Shown here: positions 1-9,327 of the stretch, piece by piece
How the letters are laid out: every line of letters begins with the position of its first letter
How positions within the stretch are numbered: position 1 is the stretch's first letter
From: JADCRZ01 sp965200945
GTDB taxonomy: Bacteria > Bacteroidota > Bacteroidia > Chitinophagales > Chitinophagaceae
DNA length: 64,000 bases
Direction of reading: 5' to 3'
Assembly (NCBI GenBank): GCA_965200945.1
Contig: OZ241749.1
Location: 4,774,001 to 4,838,000 of the forward strand
Program-made: the position numbers and the translations under genes
The notes under the pieces: generated by a model
Told to the model about the DNA's origin: nothing
Seen by the model: only the letters and a program-made list of their open reading frames with translations
The model's database searches: none

Positions 1-628
1 TGCCAGCGGTAAGCTCACACCCCTGTTTCCCATTTTTACAGCCGATGCCGCCAAGGTTGCGCCGGGCGATATCAAATTCCGGGACCTGAACGGAGATGGC
101 GTGATCACGGCCGACAAAGACCGCGAGGTCATCGGCAATTCGTTTCCCCGCTACACCTATTCCCTGCGCGGAAATGCCGGCTATAAGAACTTCGATTTGA
201 ATTTCTTTCTGCAGGGCGTAGGGAAAGCCGACGGGTACGTAACAGGAGTGGGCATTCATCCGTTCTATGCCAACGGAGCCTACCCGCAGGAGGTGCACCG
301 CGACCACTGGACGCCTGCCAATCCCAACGCCTGGTATCCCCGGTTTACCTACCTGGATAACCGCAATTCCACGGCCCGGCAGTCTGACTACTGGCTGCAG
401 GATGCAAAATACCTGCGCCTGAAAAACGTACAGCTCAGCTACACGCTCACCCGTGCGCTGCTGAGCCGGTACCGCGTCGATAACCTGAAGATCTTTGTGT
501 CGGCCGACAACCTGCTGACCGTAACCAATTTTTTCTATGCGTATGATCCGGAGACCCCATCAACCAATGGCGGGTATTATCCACAGGTAAAAACCATCGT
601 ATTCGGAGTAAACGTACGGCTTAAATAA
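1..628 (+). CDS. SusC/RagA-type TonB-linked outer-membrane receptor, C-terminal part
   Basis: Only the last ~208 codons are in the window; the reading frame is open from base 2 and stops with TAA at 626-628. The protein is the outer-membrane porin half of a SusC/SusD glycan importer, energised by TonB. Seen: the stretch GDIKFRDLNGDGVIT followed by D-x-EVIG, which is the usual late motif of SusC proteins, then amphipathic beta strands (for example YWLQDAKYLRLKNVQLSYT) and a terminal strand ending in FGVNVRLK, as expected for a barrel closing at the C terminus. The SusD partner begins 68 bp downstream. The N-terminal carboxypeptidase-like domain, TonB box and plug lie outside the window. Confidence 0.93.
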   Translation, partial: ASGKLTPLFPIFTADAAKVAPGDIKFRDLNGDGVITADKDREVIGNSFPRYTYSLRGNAGYKNFDLNFFLQGVGKADGYVTGVGIHPFYANGAYPQEVHRDHWTPANPNAWYPRFTYLDNRNSTARQSDYWLQDAKYLRLKNVQLSYTLTRALLSRYRVDNLKIFVSADNLLTVTNFFYAYDPETPSTNGGYYPQVKTIVFGVNVRLK

Positions 629-696
629 CCGGCAGCGTGCAACGTGACCCCGGTTAAAACAAACCCGGCCCTTTTTTCCTGGAACCAGTATTTAAA

Positions 697-2436
697 ATGC
701 AAAACATTCGTGCGATGAACACTATAAATGAACAAAAGAACTCGATGATAGGGCGCAAATTATTTCTCCGTCATCTTTCGGCGCTGGCCGCCGGATCGGT
801 TGCGCTGCCCGCCCTGATGACCACTTTTCTCACCGGTTGCAAAAAAGACTTTCTGGACCAGCCGCCGCTGGATGCCATTTCGGACGAGGCTTTCTGGAAG
901 ACGGACGAGCAGCTGAAGCTTGCTGTAAATGCCTGCTATATCGGCCTCAGGGGTAAGCCTACGATTGACCTGGAGAATATGGGCGACAACACCATCTATC
1001 CTTCCACCGCCGATTACCTGGCCATCTCTACCGGCAGGTACGATTTCAGTCTGCCCACGCTCAATACCGAATGGGTGAACCAGTATACACATATCCGCCG
1101 GTGCAATCACTTTCTTGAAAACTACGACAAAGCAACCACCGTTACCAAAGCGGCGCTCAACCAGTATGTGGGAGAAGTGCGTTTTTTGCGGGCCTACCTG
1201 TACAGCTACCTGGCGTTCTTTTTTGGCGATACGCCGCTGGTTCAAAAGACCCTGAATATCGGAGACCCCGAGCTGACGGCACCGCGCAACCCGGTGAAGG
1301 ATGTGGTGGACTGGATCCTGAAGGAGCTGGATGATGCCGCAGCCCTGTTGCCGACCTCCTATGCAAGCACCGACCTGGGCAGGATCACCAAAGGCGCCTC
1401 ACTGGGCTGGAAAGCGAAGGTGGCCCTCCAGTACGGACGGTATGCCGTTGCCGAAGCTGCCGCATCGGCTGTAATGGCGCTGGGTGTTTACCAGCTGTAT
1501 AACACAGGAGGCACCGCTGCCAGTTACAACAACCTGTTCAGATACACCGGCAAGCTGGCCAATGGAAACAACAAGGAAACGCTGTTGGCCCGCCTCTATC
1601 TTGCAAACGTATCGGTGCACAACATGAGCCGGGAAGCGCAGGTTCCTGACCAAACTTCCCGCTTCTCGCCAACCAAGTCGCTGGTAGACTCCTATCTGTG
1701 TAGCGACGGCAAGCCGATCACCGTATCGTCCCTGTATAGCGAGGCTTCTTATGCCGACCTCTTCAAGAACCGCGATCCCCGCATGTCGCAGACCGTGCTG
1801 AGTCCGGGGTCTGCCTGGGGAGGCAAGGCCGATGGTATTTCCAACGGAACCACGCTGATCTACAACTCGCCCAAATTCAATGCAGATAAGAAGGGATCTG
1901 TGACAGCAACCGGGTATTATTTCACCAAATACGTTGAGCTGAGCACGGTGGACCTGGTAACGCAGGACAGCAACGACATACACCTGCTTCGCTACGCCGA
2001 AGTGTTGCTTACCTATGCGGAAGCGCGCCTGGAACAGGGAACGCTGACACAGGCGGACATCGACAAAACGATCAATCTGCTGCGCCGGCGGGTAGGCATG
2101 GTCGATATGAAGATCACGGACATCGCTGCCTGGGGCGGTGACCTGCGTACCGAGATCAGAAGGGAAAGAAGGGTGGAGCTGGCCCTGGAAGGCCAGCGCT
2201 GGTTCGATATCGTACGCTGGAAACAGGGCGCACTGCTGGCGCTTGATGTAAAAGGGATGAAAAAAAGTTTGATCCCCGCGGCGAACCAGGCCTATATCAG
2301 CGCATTGGCTACCGACGCAAACGGCTATCTTATCATCAACACCTCCAGGATCTTTGCTGAAAAAAATTATCTGTGGCCCGTACCGGTCACGCAGCTGCAG
2401 AAAAATGCTGCCCTGGGACAAAACCCCGGCTGGTAG
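697..2436 (+). CDS. SusD/RagB-family glycan-binding lipoprotein
   Basis: Surface lipoprotein that caps the SusC channel and delivers glycan to it. Seen: an N-terminal signal with basic n-region and the lipobox LTGC, followed directly by KKDFLDQPPLDAISDEAFW, a typical SusD start; TPR-like helices in the middle; the late motif EIRRERRVELALEGQRWFDIVRWK near residue 490-510 is a SusD hallmark. At 579 aa it is in the normal range. In-frame ATGs at 697, 715 and 745 are all possible; the one at 745 gives the most ordinary lipoprotein signal, so the true start may be internal. It lies between susC and a GH89 enzyme, which suggests cargo containing alpha-linked GlcNAc (inference). Confidence 0.94.
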   Translation: MQNIRAMNTINEQKNSMIGRKLFLRHLSALAAGSVALPALMTTFLTGCKKDFLDQPPLDAISDEAFWKTDEQLKLAVNACYIGLRGKPTIDLENMGDNTIYPSTADYLAISTGRYDFSLPTLNTEWVNQYTHIRRCNHFLENYDKATTVTKAALNQYVGEVRFLRAYLYSYLAFFFGDTPLVQKTLNIGDPELTAPRNPVKDVVDWILKELDDAAALLPTSYASTDLGRITKGASLGWKAKVALQYGRYAVAEAAASAVMALGVYQLYNTGGTAASYNNLFRYTGKLANGNNKETLLARLYLANVSVHNMSREAQVPDQTSRFSPTKSLVDSYLCSDGKPITVSSLYSEASYADLFKNRDPRMSQTVLSPGSAWGGKADGISNGTTLIYNSPKFNADKKGSVTATGYYFTKYVELSTVDLVTQDSNDIHLLRYAEVLLTYAEARLEQGTLTQADIDKTINLLRRRVGMVDMKITDIAAWGGDLRTEIRRERRVELALEGQRWFDIVRWKQGALLALDVKGMKKSLIPAANQAYISALATDANGYLIINTSRIFAEKNYLWPVPVTQLQKNAALGQNPGW

Positions 2437-2483
2437 AGGACCGGTATGATTAGTGAACGGATTTAATATGATAAGGCATTTGT

Positions 2484-4685
2484 ATGAATAAGTATTTGTT
2501 GGTCGTCGTCTTTGCGGTTTTGTTTGCCGGTAACAGCCAGGCTCAAACGGGGAAGGATACAAAGCCGGTGTATGATCTGATCGGCCGGCTGCTGCCCCGG
2601 CATGCGCAGCTGTTTGAAGTGGCCTTTATTCCGCAGCAGGGCGGGAAAGATGTGTTTGAAGTGGAAAGCCGGGGAAAAAAGATCATCCTTCGCGGAAGCA
2701 ATGGCGTGTCCGTGGCATCCGCCCTGAACTTCTATCTGAAGACCTATGGGCATTGCGATATCGGGTGGAACGGTACCAACCTGAACCTGCCGGAAGAGCT
2801 GCCAGCTGTGCCTCAGAAAATAAGCCGCACAACACCCTACCGGTACCGCTACTATCTCAACTACTGCACCTTCAATTATTCCATGAGCTGGTGGAACTGG
2901 GAGCGGTGGCAAAAAGAGATAGACTGGATGGCCCTGAACGGCATCAACATGCCGCTGGCGGTGACCGGCCAGAACTCGGTCTGGCAACGGGTGTATAAAA
3001 GCCTGGGCTTTACAGACAAAGACCTTGAAACCTTCTTCAGTGGTCCGGCTTACTTCAACTGGTTTTGGATGGGCAACCTCGACGGATGGGGCGGGCCTCT
3101 TCCGCAGAGCTTCTTTGTAAAGCACGAAGCGTTGCAAAAGCAGATCCTCGCCCGCGAACGCTCGCTGGGCATGCAGAGCATTCTGCCGGCTTTTACAGGA
3201 CATGTTCCCCCGGCCTTTAAAGACAGGTATCCAAAGGCGAAGCTCAAGAAAACAAACTGGCAGGGGTTCAAAGATGTATACATCCTCGATCCCACCGACC
3301 CGTTGTTCCTTACGATCGGGAAAAGATTTGTGGAGGAAGAAACAAAAACATATGGGTCCGACCATCTTTATTCCGCAGACACGTTCAACGAGAATCAGCC
3401 GCCTACCAACGATTCCGTATTCCTGAACGATGTAAGCAAAAAAGTATATCAGAGCATGGCCGCCGCCGACCCGCAGGCCACCTGGATCATGCAGGGCTGG
3501 CTGTTCCTGTATCAGTCGAAGTTCTGGCAGCCGCAGCAGATCAGGGCGGTACTCAACGCCGTGCCCGACAACCGGATGATCATTCTCGACCTGTTCAGCG
3601 AGAACAAGCCTGTGTGGGACAAAACGGAAGGTTACTACGGCAAGTCGTGGATATGGTGCATGCTGCTGAATTTCGGTGGCAACGTGAGCATGTACGGACG
3701 CATGAATACAGTGGCGCATACCCCGGCTGAAACCCTGACGCATCCGCTGGCGAAAAACCTGGTGGGCATCGGTTTAACGCCGGAAGCGATCGAGCAGAAC
3801 CCGGTCATGTATGAACTGCTGCTGGAAAACGTATGGCGGGATAAACCGATAGACTTGCCTGCATGGTTAAACGATTATGCCCTGCGCCGGTATGGCCGGC
3901 AAAACACAGACGCGGAGCAGGCCTGGCAGATCCTGCACAACACGGTGTACGAAGGCGCCATCGCCTCCGGCGGACCTGAATCTATCCTAACCGGAAGGCC
4001 CACGTTCAAGCCCACGGCCCTGTGGACCAATACCAAAAAGAATTACCGTCCGAAAGACCTGTTGCCCGCGCTCGTCCATCTGATGAACGCAGCGGAGGAG
4101 CTGAAAACGAGCGAAGGCTACCAGTATGATGTCGTTGATGTTACAAGGCAGGTGATGGCCAATTACGCCGACACGTTACAGCAAACTTTTGCCGCCGCAT
4201 ATGCCAGGAAAGATTACAAAGCATTTACTGCTGCTTCAAACAAGTTTCTGGAGCTGCTGGATGATATGAACACCCTGCTGTCATCGCACAAAGATTTCCT
4301 GCTGGGTAACTGGCTGGTCAGTGCAAGAGAGATGGGCACTACCGCTGCCGAAAAAGATCTTTACGAAAAGAATGCCCGCAACCTGATCACGCTCTGGGGT
4401 GATCGGGAAAGTCCGCTCCATGATTATGCCTGCAAGCAATGGGCCGGAATGGTGTCGGACTTCTACAAGCCCCGCTGGCAACAGTTTTTTCAGTATGTCA
4501 ACAAGCAGATCCGGGTAAACCAGCCGGTTGAGGAGAAAGCCTTCGATGAACAGGTAAAAACGTGGGAATGGAATTGGGTGAACCAGCATGGCGCTTTTGC
4601 CAGCCAGCCAAAAGGGGATCCGGTACAGACAGCAAGAAAGATGTTTGAGAAGTACAGGTCTGTTATGGAGACGTCGCCTGAGTAG
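2484..4685 (+). CDS. alpha-N-acetylglucosaminidase, glycoside hydrolase family 89
   Basis: Predicted secreted or periplasmic exo-enzyme removing terminal alpha-linked N-acetylglucosamine (NAGLU family; human homologue acts on heparan sulfate, bacterial ones also on mucin-type glycans). Seen: signal peptide ending NSQAQ; N-terminal domain to about residue 120; the TIM-barrel block beginning YYLNYCTFNYSMSWWNWERW and DWMALNGINMPLAVTGQ, diagnostic of GH89; acid/base Glu303 in DTFNE; second catalytic Glu434 in TPEAIEQN. The 131-residue spacing matches the spacing of the two catalytic Glu in human NAGLU (E316/E446). The family usually reads TPEG there, so Gly to Ala is a small oddity. Helical C-terminal domain follows; length 733 aa is normal. 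It lies 47 bp after SusD on the same strand, so probably one operon. Confidence 0.95.
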   Translation: MNKYLLVVVFAVLFAGNSQAQTGKDTKPVYDLIGRLLPRHAQLFEVAFIPQQGGKDVFEVESRGKKIILRGSNGVSVASALNFYLKTYGHCDIGWNGTNLNLPEELPAVPQKISRTTPYRYRYYLNYCTFNYSMSWWNWERWQKEIDWMALNGINMPLAVTGQNSVWQRVYKSLGFTDKDLETFFSGPAYFNWFWMGNLDGWGGPLPQSFFVKHEALQKQILARERSLGMQSILPAFTGHVPPAFKDRYPKAKLKKTNWQGFKDVYILDPTDPLFLTIGKRFVEEETKTYGSDHLYSADTFNENQPPTNDSVFLNDVSKKVYQSMAAADPQATWIMQGWLFLYQSKFWQPQQIRAVLNAVPDNRMIILDLFSENKPVWDKTEGYYGKSWIWCMLLNFGGNVSMYGRMNTVAHTPAETLTHPLAKNLVGIGLTPEAIEQNPVMYELLLENVWRDKPIDLPAWLNDYALRRYGRQNTDAEQAWQILHNTVYEGAIASGGPESILTGRPTFKPTALWTNTKKNYRPKDLLPALVHLMNAAEELKTSEGYQYDVVDVTRQVMANYADTLQQTFAAAYARKDYKAFTAASNKFLELLDDMNTLLSSHKDFLLGNWLVSAREMGTTAAEKDLYEKNARNLITLWGDRESPLHDYACKQWAGMVSDFYKPRWQQFFQYVNKQIRVNQPVEEKAFDEQVKTWEWNWVNQHGAFASQPKGDPVQTARKMFEKYRSVMETSPE

Positions 4686-4803
4686 CGTGGCAGTTTACTT
4701 CAACCAGAAATGAGCACATTGAAATCGTTCGAATTTTCATTAAAATAAAATTGCTTTTATTTGATCGGTCACCTCTGATGGCTATACCAGGTAATAAAAG
4801 GGT

Positions 4804-5400
4804 TCAGCTCAAGTCTAACTGTCCCGGACAGAGGAGGCGCTGTAATTGGTTTAAAATCCTTTTGCTGCCGTGATGGGTTTTGCATACATGTCGAAGTGTT
4901 TCACCGGATAGTCCAGACCGGATAATTTGGGCGGCAAGTCTGCTGCTTTTCAGGTCAGGATGATGCGGACGGGTATTCACGCCGATGTCATTGATCACAG
5001 GATGCAACATTCTTTCCGATTCAAGCCACAACCCGGTTTCCAGCTGATTGCTGGGGAAGACTTCAAAATAGAAAGTTCTGTCCTGCGTGGTATTGGCGTT
5101 GGTTTCGCCCCCATTGGAAGAAACGAATTTTTGAAACTCGCCGCGTTTGATATTTGTGCTACCCTCAAAAAGAAGGTGTTCGAAAAAATGGGCAAAGCCC
5201 GTGCGGGCCGTGTCTTCGTTCTTGGCGCCTACATAGTATAGCACCGTCACGGCCACGACCGGTGCGGAATTGTCTTTATGAAGTATGACGTGCAATCCGT
5301 TTGGAAGGTCATACTCTGTAAAATCTACTTTCTGTGCAGCGGCAGCCATAGCCAGTAATAATAGGACCCCCGCGAGTGCTGAGGAAACTTTGTAGTTCAT
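4804..5400 (-). pseudogene. M16 metallopeptidase, 5-prime fragment fused to another gene end
   Basis: The first ~140 codons are a clear M16 (pitrilysin/insulinase-like) protease: signal peptide ending AAAAQ, zinc motif HFFEH in GFAHFFEHLLFEGSTNIK, then NANTTQDRTFYFEVFPSNQLE and SERMLHPVINDIGVNT. Intact family members continue with QREVV-KEE and the downstream zinc Glu, about 400-900 aa in total. Here the sequence changes abruptly after GVNT and ends after 198 codons without the third zinc ligand. In a second minus frame the end of this stretch reads LSGLDYPVKHFDMYAKPIT with a stop at 4851-4853, which looks like the true C terminus of a different, unidentified protein. I infer an internal deletion that joined the two genes. 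Confidence 0.8.
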
Positions 5401-5833
5401 GGTTGAAGAATAATTGATTGTGATCCTGTTTTAATCAGTAATGAATTATCAGTCGCTGTCATCCTGTATCAATCACATTGTAATACAGCGGGCGAAGGGC
5501 AGCATTGGAAGGGTATGAATCTATGGAGTTTACTAATGTAGGTGATAATGTGGTTTAAAAAAAAATTCTGCTGCGATGCCCTGAACTGCACTTGTTGAAC
5601 GTAAATGCAGCCTTGAATAACGATTTAAAGAAATATACAACCGTTTCGGGGAGGGTATATCGCCTGGTCCAACGTTCTATTCACTCTGGACAAGGGTTAC
5701 ATCAGGTCATCGCTGTTCCGCAATCTATGCCGGATACCGGCAGCATGGCTGCTTAAAGGGACGCAATCATTGTTAGTAGATTGAATTCATGTAAATTAAA
5801 AGCCTGAATCTAAACTCATAATTCTTGCCAGAC
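5401..5833. other. intergenic region upstream of the beta-helix protein
   Basis: This 433-bp stretch separates the M16 remnant from the secreted beta-helix gene; the two are transcribed divergently. I see no convincing coding sequence on either strand. It should hold the promoter of the downstream gene, but I could not place a confident Bacteroidota -7 element (TAnnTTTG). Confidence 0.5.
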
Positions 5834-8800
5834 ATGAAAAAAATCTACTCTCTGCTCAACAAGCAGGTACAAGGCGATACTGCCATGAGTATCGCCCCTT
5901 TTGAAAAGAGGACAATTCTTACCCGCTTTTGTTCTATGCGTACCTTGTTGGTTGCGCTGGTGCTTGTGCTGTTCCCTTTTGCTTCCACCAATGCCTATGC
6001 GTCGGATTACAACTACGTTCCGCTCGACCCGACCGATCCCGTAGAGTTTCATGGCGACTATATTATTTACAACGGGCAGCGGATCGACCTCGGACCCAAT
6101 GCCCTGTATGTTGACGGGAGCCTTTCTACAGATACTGCAAACAGTCATCTGTATGTTTTTAACGAGGTAGACGACGACAAGGCGAATGTAAAGGCACTCC
6201 GGCCTTACCTGAACGCCAACAAACAGGCCGGCACAGAAACGGGCCCTGTCAGAGTTTATTTCGCCCCCTGGGTTTACTGGACAGACAACCCTGATGATCC
6301 GGTCATTTCAAGCTCTGCCGGGGAAAAAAACCGGCACGGACTGAACGGGGCGGAGTTTGACGTGACGTATGTCGAGTTTATCGGACTCACGAAAAATTAC
6401 CGCAATGTGGTTATCTGTGGCAACCGCGGACAGTCGAACGGTTCGGACGGCAACTGGAATGTTCTTAACCTTACTGCAAACGGCTTTCTTACAAAAAATA
6501 TCACGTATGGCAATTACTGCACCGTCGACCTTGTTTTCCCCCTGAAGCCCGAATTCAACCGGCAGCGGCGTACAAACAACGGTGTGCAGGCGCAGCTGTT
6601 TGGCTTTTCATCCATAAACGGTAAAGTGTGGGCCGACAACTGTGCGTTTGTATCACGCCTCAACCTGACTCCTCCCGCCGGCAGTCGCACGCTTTACACC
6701 AACTGTCACTTCGAGTCGACAGACGACTCCCTGGTGAAGGGAGTGTACCTCAATTGTAACTTTGATTTTTACGGCTCTTTCCCTTTTGGTTCTATCAATG
6801 GTTCGGCCCTGCTCAACAGCGCATTCCGCTCGTACAGCACCAACGAATCGAGCGTGCAGTATATTACCAAGAGCCAATCATCCGGTGTCAATATCGATGG
6901 TGCATTTACCTGCATTACAGACAGCGGAAGCTTTGTGAACAAGCCTGTTGAATGGACGAAAGTGCCTCCCAAATACCTGCGCGCCTATCAGTCGAACATT
7001 ACGCTCAATGGTACGCCAGTGGATATGAGCGGCGATGTGCCCGGCCTTGCCGTAGATATTACAAACAAAGACGCCCTCAAAGCATACAAGATCACTGCCG
7101 GCGGAAACACTGTTTACAACACCTACAACCTGTTGCGTGGAAGCGATAACTGGGACCCTCTCGGCGTAAAGGCGATTTCCGAGCAGGCTGCGGCAGATAA
7201 TATTCCAACCGCGCTGACGATAAGCCCCAACACCCGCTCGATCCAGACGGACACGGGCAGCGTTTCGCTCGCTTATACGGTTGCCGGGTCAACCACCATT
7301 TCGCAGAACAATGCCGGAGCCGTTGTGTGGGCTGTTGCACCTGGTTACACGCAATACGCCGCCAATATAACGCTCACGCCTTCCGGCAACGGCAAAACCT
7401 GCACCGTGAAAGGAACAAACAGAACATATGCGCCATTCAATGTTGTGATCACCGCCACGAGTGCCATCGGGCTCCAGGGTGCTGCTCTCATTACAGTAAA
7501 CCCCGTGCAAACGAGCGCCCCGGATTTTAGCAGCTCGCCCTCTATCGTTCCTCCTGCCAATGGCAAGATCAGTGTTGATTACAAGCTGAGCCTGCCCGAT
7601 TCCGCGCTTACCGACCAGTCGTTGATAACCTGGTACAGATTGGACAGCAGCAGCTGGAACACTTCCACAACGGTCTCTGTTTCGCGCCTGAACGTGCCGG
7701 AACGATCTTATACCCTGGAGCCAGGCGACAGCGGCAAGTACATAGGGGTCGAGATCAGGCCCAAACACGACGTGTCGTCTGCCGGTGCGCCTGTACGCCT
7801 TATTTTCGATCCGCAAATCACAGGCAGCAACATTGCGCAGCCGTTTAAGATCCACACCGATTTCCGCAACCTGCCCATCGAGTATTCCACACCCGTAAAA
7901 CCCGGCTACTGGACCGTTCAAAATGTAAGTCCTACAACCACGCAGCTCACCAACTGGAGAAAGAGCGGCTACAACGAAGGCAGCGAGGCTTTCGTGGTTC
8001 CGATAGACGTATCACCCACCGTGAGTGGCTGGGCATTCAGCGATGCCGCGCTCGACGGCGCCGCCTCAACCGATGAAGTAAAGAAATACGGTCTTTTCCT
8101 GACAAGGAAGGGGGCGCAGATATTTTACACGCCTGTTGAAGGGGCCGGTAACATGCAGGTTAATATAAACCTCAACCCCGAAAAAACGGCGGGACAGGGC
8201 TTTGGTTCCGCCGGTCAGTTCCTCGATGTATTCATTAAGTTCGACCTGCAACTGCAGAGAGGTTATGCATTGCGTATGATGCGCATTTCACAGGGCGGAA
8301 AATCCGTTATGTTCTATCTTGTGGAGTACAGGGCGGATGGGACTGTTGTGCCTATCTGCGATCCTGTTTGGTCTTCCGCTATGATCAGTGACTGCCTTGT
8401 CACACTCACTGCCGATAATGCTGCAGGCAAGCTTACAGCGCACGTAGAATCTACAACCCCGCAGGATCCTTCTGCTGTTGCAGAGTGGGCGGGACACCCC
8501 TCCCAGAAAGTTGTCGATATGCAGGCAAACATCACTCCCAACTCGTACGGCGGCTTCGGCATATTTGACATCGGTTCTGAATCATCCAAGAACCAGCACC
8601 TTTTCCGCATGCTTGATGTTGCCTGGTCGAAGGCAAACATTTTGCCGGTTCAACTTCTCAGTTTCAACGCGCTTCTGCAAAATAACGCAACCGTTTCATT
8701 GAACTGGAAAGCAGCCTCAGAACATCAGAATGATCATTATCTGCTTGAAAGAAGCAGTGATGGGATATCGTTCAGGGATCTGGGTATTGTAAAAGCCGGA

Positions 8801-9187
8801 TCTGACGGCAACAGCTCCCAGATCCTGAACTATCGTTTCACCGATCAAACCCCGGTGAAAGGAGACAATTACTACCGTTTGACACAGGTTGACAAAGACG
8901 GAAAAGCCACTCAGCTGGGAACCCGGGTTGTAAACGTTGGCGCCAGCTCCAAAGGCTGGGTTGTTTACCCGAATCCTGCGAGAGCCGACTTTACCATTGA
9001 ACTGTCAGCACCAGAAAGGAGCGTGAGGGAAGTCTTTGTAGCGGACATGACAGGCAAAGCGGTTTTCAGCAAAAAGCTGGAAGTAACTGATGGCAAGATA
9101 GAAGTTCACCTGGGAGTTGTTCCTTCCCCCGGAATTTACACCGTTCGCGTAAACGGACTGGAAAGCAAAAAGGTGATCTTTAAATAA
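5834..9187 (+). CDS. large secreted right-handed beta-helix protein with T9SS type A sorting domain
   Basis: About 1117 aa, predicted to be exported by Sec and then by the type IX secretion system. Seen: N-terminal hydrophobic segment (RTLLVALVLVLFPFAST-NAYA) after a ~35-residue lead, so ATGs at 5885 or 5936 are alternative starts; residues ~60-400 carry short repeating strands with Asn/Cys turns (YTNCHF, YLNCNF, LLNSAF), like the pectate-lyase or pectin-esterase beta-helix; then Ig-like modules (~430-650), a domain ending near residue 920, and a conserved FNALLQNNATVSLNWK-type Fn3-like module common before T9SS tails; the last ~75 residues (VVYPNPARADFTIEL ... KKVIFK) are a type A sorting domain. 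Substrate unknown; a polysaccharide-active or adhesive role is inference. A terminator follows directly. Confidence 0.85.
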   Translation: MKKIYSLLNKQVQGDTAMSIAPFEKRTILTRFCSMRTLLVALVLVLFPFASTNAYASDYNYVPLDPTDPVEFHGDYIIYNGQRIDLGPNALYVDGSLSTDTANSHLYVFNEVDDDKANVKALRPYLNANKQAGTETGPVRVYFAPWVYWTDNPDDPVISSSAGEKNRHGLNGAEFDVTYVEFIGLTKNYRNVVICGNRGQSNGSDGNWNVLNLTANGFLTKNITYGNYCTVDLVFPLKPEFNRQRRTNNGVQAQLFGFSSINGKVWADNCAFVSRLNLTPPAGSRTLYTNCHFESTDDSLVKGVYLNCNFDFYGSFPFGSINGSALLNSAFRSYSTNESSVQYITKSQSSGVNIDGAFTCITDSGSFVNKPVEWTKVPPKYLRAYQSNITLNGTPVDMSGDVPGLAVDITNKDALKAYKITAGGNTVYNTYNLLRGSDNWDPLGVKAISEQAAADNIPTALTISPNTRSIQTDTGSVSLAYTVAGSTTISQNNAGAVVWAVAPGYTQYAANITLTPSGNGKTCTVKGTNRTYAPFNVVITATSAIGLQGAALITVNPVQTSAPDFSSSPSIVPPANGKISVDYKLSLPDSALTDQSLITWYRLDSSSWNTSTTVSVSRLNVPERSYTLEPGDSGKYIGVEIRPKHDVSSAGAPVRLIFDPQITGSNIAQPFKIHTDFRNLPIEYSTPVKPGYWTVQNVSPTTTQLTNWRKSGYNEGSEAFVVPIDVSPTVSGWAFSDAALDGAASTDEVKKYGLFLTRKGAQIFYTPVEGAGNMQVNINLNPEKTAGQGFGSAGQFLDVFIKFDLQLQRGYALRMMRISQGGKSVMFYLVEYRADGTVVPICDPVWSSAMISDCLVTLTADNAAGKLTAHVESTTPQDPSAVAEWAGHPSQKVVDMQANITPNSYGGFGIFDIGSESSKNQHLFRMLDVAWSKANILPVQLLSFNALLQNNATVSLNWKAASEHQNDHYLLERSSDGISFRDLGIVKAGSDGNSSQILNYRFTDQTPVKGDNYYRLTQVDKDGKATQLGTRVVNVGASSKGWVVYPNPARADFTIELSAPERSVREVFVADMTGKAVFSKKLEVTDGKIEVHLGVVPSPGIYTVRVNGLESKKVIFK

Positions 9188-9206
9188 CAATCAAATGATG
9201 GAGCGT

Positions 9207-9245
9207 AAAAAGGCTGTCTCTAGAACAAGAGGCAGCCTTTTTTTT
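9207..9245 (+). terminator. Rho-independent terminator of the beta-helix gene
   Basis: Stem AAAGGCTGTCTC paired with GAGGCAGCCTTT (one G-T wobble), short loop, then a run of eight or more T. It begins about 20 bp after the stop codon at 9187. Confidence 0.88.
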
Positions 9246-9327
9246 AGTTTGCCGCTGCACCTTGTTAGCAGGATGGTATTAGCCAGATTAGAATTGCCTG
9301 GTTTTACAGGGGCCAGTACAGTTTCCA

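Noticed and set aside
2463..3743. 426-codon open frame on the minus strand opposite the GH89 gene
   Set aside because: It is the mirror of a strongly supported GH89 coding frame, has no recognisable domain, and its length is explained by codon bias.
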